Assembly: GCA_902464115.1 (NCBI GenBank)
Contig: CABQIF010000043.1
Location: 1-15,847, forward strand
Direction: 5' to 3'
DNA length: 15,847 nt
DNA from: an uncultured Ruminococcus sp.
GTDB lineage: Bacteria; Bacillota; Clostridia; Oscillospirales; Ruminococcaceae
This document shows, one piece after another, positions 15,591 through 15,847 of the stretch. Positions within the stretch are counted from its first letter, which is position 1, and the number at the start of each line of letters is the position of its first letter. Under the pieces are notes generated by a model, which made no database searches, was not told the DNA's origin, and saw only the letters and a list, made by a program, of their open reading frames with translations. A program made the position numbers and the translations under genes.

Positions 15591-15607
15591 AAAAAATCAT
15601 TAAAAAT

Positions 15608-15630
15608 AAAAAAAACCGGTTGAAAACCGA
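15608..15630 (-). terminator. Intrinsic terminator of the lysine riboswitch expression platform
   Basis: On the - strand UCGGUU (15630-15625), loop UUC, AACCGG (15621-15616), then eight U at 15615-15608. The stem is short (6 bp with a terminal U-G pair) but the U-run is strong. It lies between the aptamer and the asd ribosome binding site, the expected place for lysine-induced premature termination. Confidence 0.85.
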
Positions 15631-15675
15631 TAGAGTATGCGTTATAATAGGATAGGTTGACATGAGATTCATGCC

Positions 15676-15840
15676 GATAGCGCTCCATCATAACGATGAC
15701 AGTTACAGCCCTGTTCGGAACACTGCAACCAGAACAGAATCGACCTCCGTTCTGTTCTTCGGCACTCGCACCTTTCCGTTCCGCATTTTACAGGCTGGTC
15801 TGCCCAGGCGGAGCATACTCATCAAGAGTGCACCTCTATC
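15676..15840 (-). promoter_or_regulatory. Lysine riboswitch (L box) aptamer controlling asd-dapA-dapB
   Basis: Read on the - strand the region begins GAUAGAGGUGC and continues UGAUGAGUAUGC, matching the conserved 5' part of the L box upstream of B. subtilis lysC. P1 is GAUAG (15840-15836) with CUAUC (15680-15676). P2 closes with GCACUC (15831-15826) and GAGUGC (15767-15762). GCCGAAG follows, then P4, a 9-bp stem AGAACAGAA (15758-15750) with UUCUGUUCU (15739-15731). P5 contains CAUC/GAUG around 15698-15686, preceded by GGCUGU and followed by GGAGCGCUAUC. All five arms of the family can be drawn. Lysine binding should stabilise P1 and favour the downstream terminator. The promoter is beyond the right edge, as only 7 nt precede P1. 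Confidence 0.95.
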
Positions 15841-15847
15841 TTAAAAC

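Noticed and set aside
15643..15662. TATAAT (15643-15648) and TTGACA (15657-15662) on the + strand next to the riboswitch
   Set aside because: The two elements are in the wrong order for a + strand promoter. The nearest - strand -10-like TATTAT has no -35 element, so I treat both as chance.
1..15847. CRISPR arrays, insertion sequences, tRNA or rRNA genes, phage or toxin-antitoxin modules
   Set aside because: None seen: there are no regularly spaced repeats, no transposase or integrase motifs, and intergenic space is too small and fully accounted for.

Overview
The window is a low-to-moderate GC Gram-positive type sequence. Strong AGGAGG ribosome binding sites, tight ATGA gene overlaps, a lysine riboswitch and the anaerobic CbiD/CbiG route to cobalamin all point to the Firmicutes, class Clostridia. 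A gut Ruminococcaceae-like anaerobe is my best guess, made from gene content and style rather than from any database match.

Positions 1-9503 (+ strand) hold the 3' part of a large cobalamin (vitamin B12) operon: cbiB (5' end outside the window), cobD, cobQ/cbiP, cbiD, cbiET (fused), cbiL, cbiF, cbiG, cbiH and cbiJ. Together these carry cobalt-(pre)corrin-2 through C20, C17, C11, C1, C5 and C15 methylation, ring contraction and ring reduction. They then act late in the pathway, on amidation (CobQ) and aminopropanol attachment (CobD plus CbiB). CbiC, CbiA, a cobaltochelatase, the adenosyltransferase and the nucleotide-loop genes are absent from the window and are presumably upstream or elsewhere. 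Four of the nine junctions are ATGA overlaps, two others also overlap, and the three gaps are at most 18 nt, so this is one translationally coupled transcript.

Positions 9504-12737 (+ strand) hold a separate two-gene unit: a near-consensus sigma-A promoter, an imperfect 16-bp palindrome just downstream of the predicted start site (candidate operator), a MacB/LolD-type ABC ATPase and a 759-aa FtsX-domain permease. A strong hairpin terminator follows, which probably works in both directions. The substrate is unknown and nothing ties it directly to B12.

Positions 12757-15840 (- strand, convergent) hold a diaminopimelate/lysine operon: lysine riboswitch, intrinsic terminator, asd (archaeal/fungal-type aspartate-semialdehyde dehydrogenase), dapA and dapB. 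The aptamer is complete, but the window ends 7 nt beyond it, so the promoter is not visible.

I do not see a clear previously undescribed system. The least explained parts are the ABC exporter with its palindromic operator, the divergent SAM-loop of CbiL, and the unusual arrangement of repeated CUAUC segments between the lysine aptamer and its terminator.
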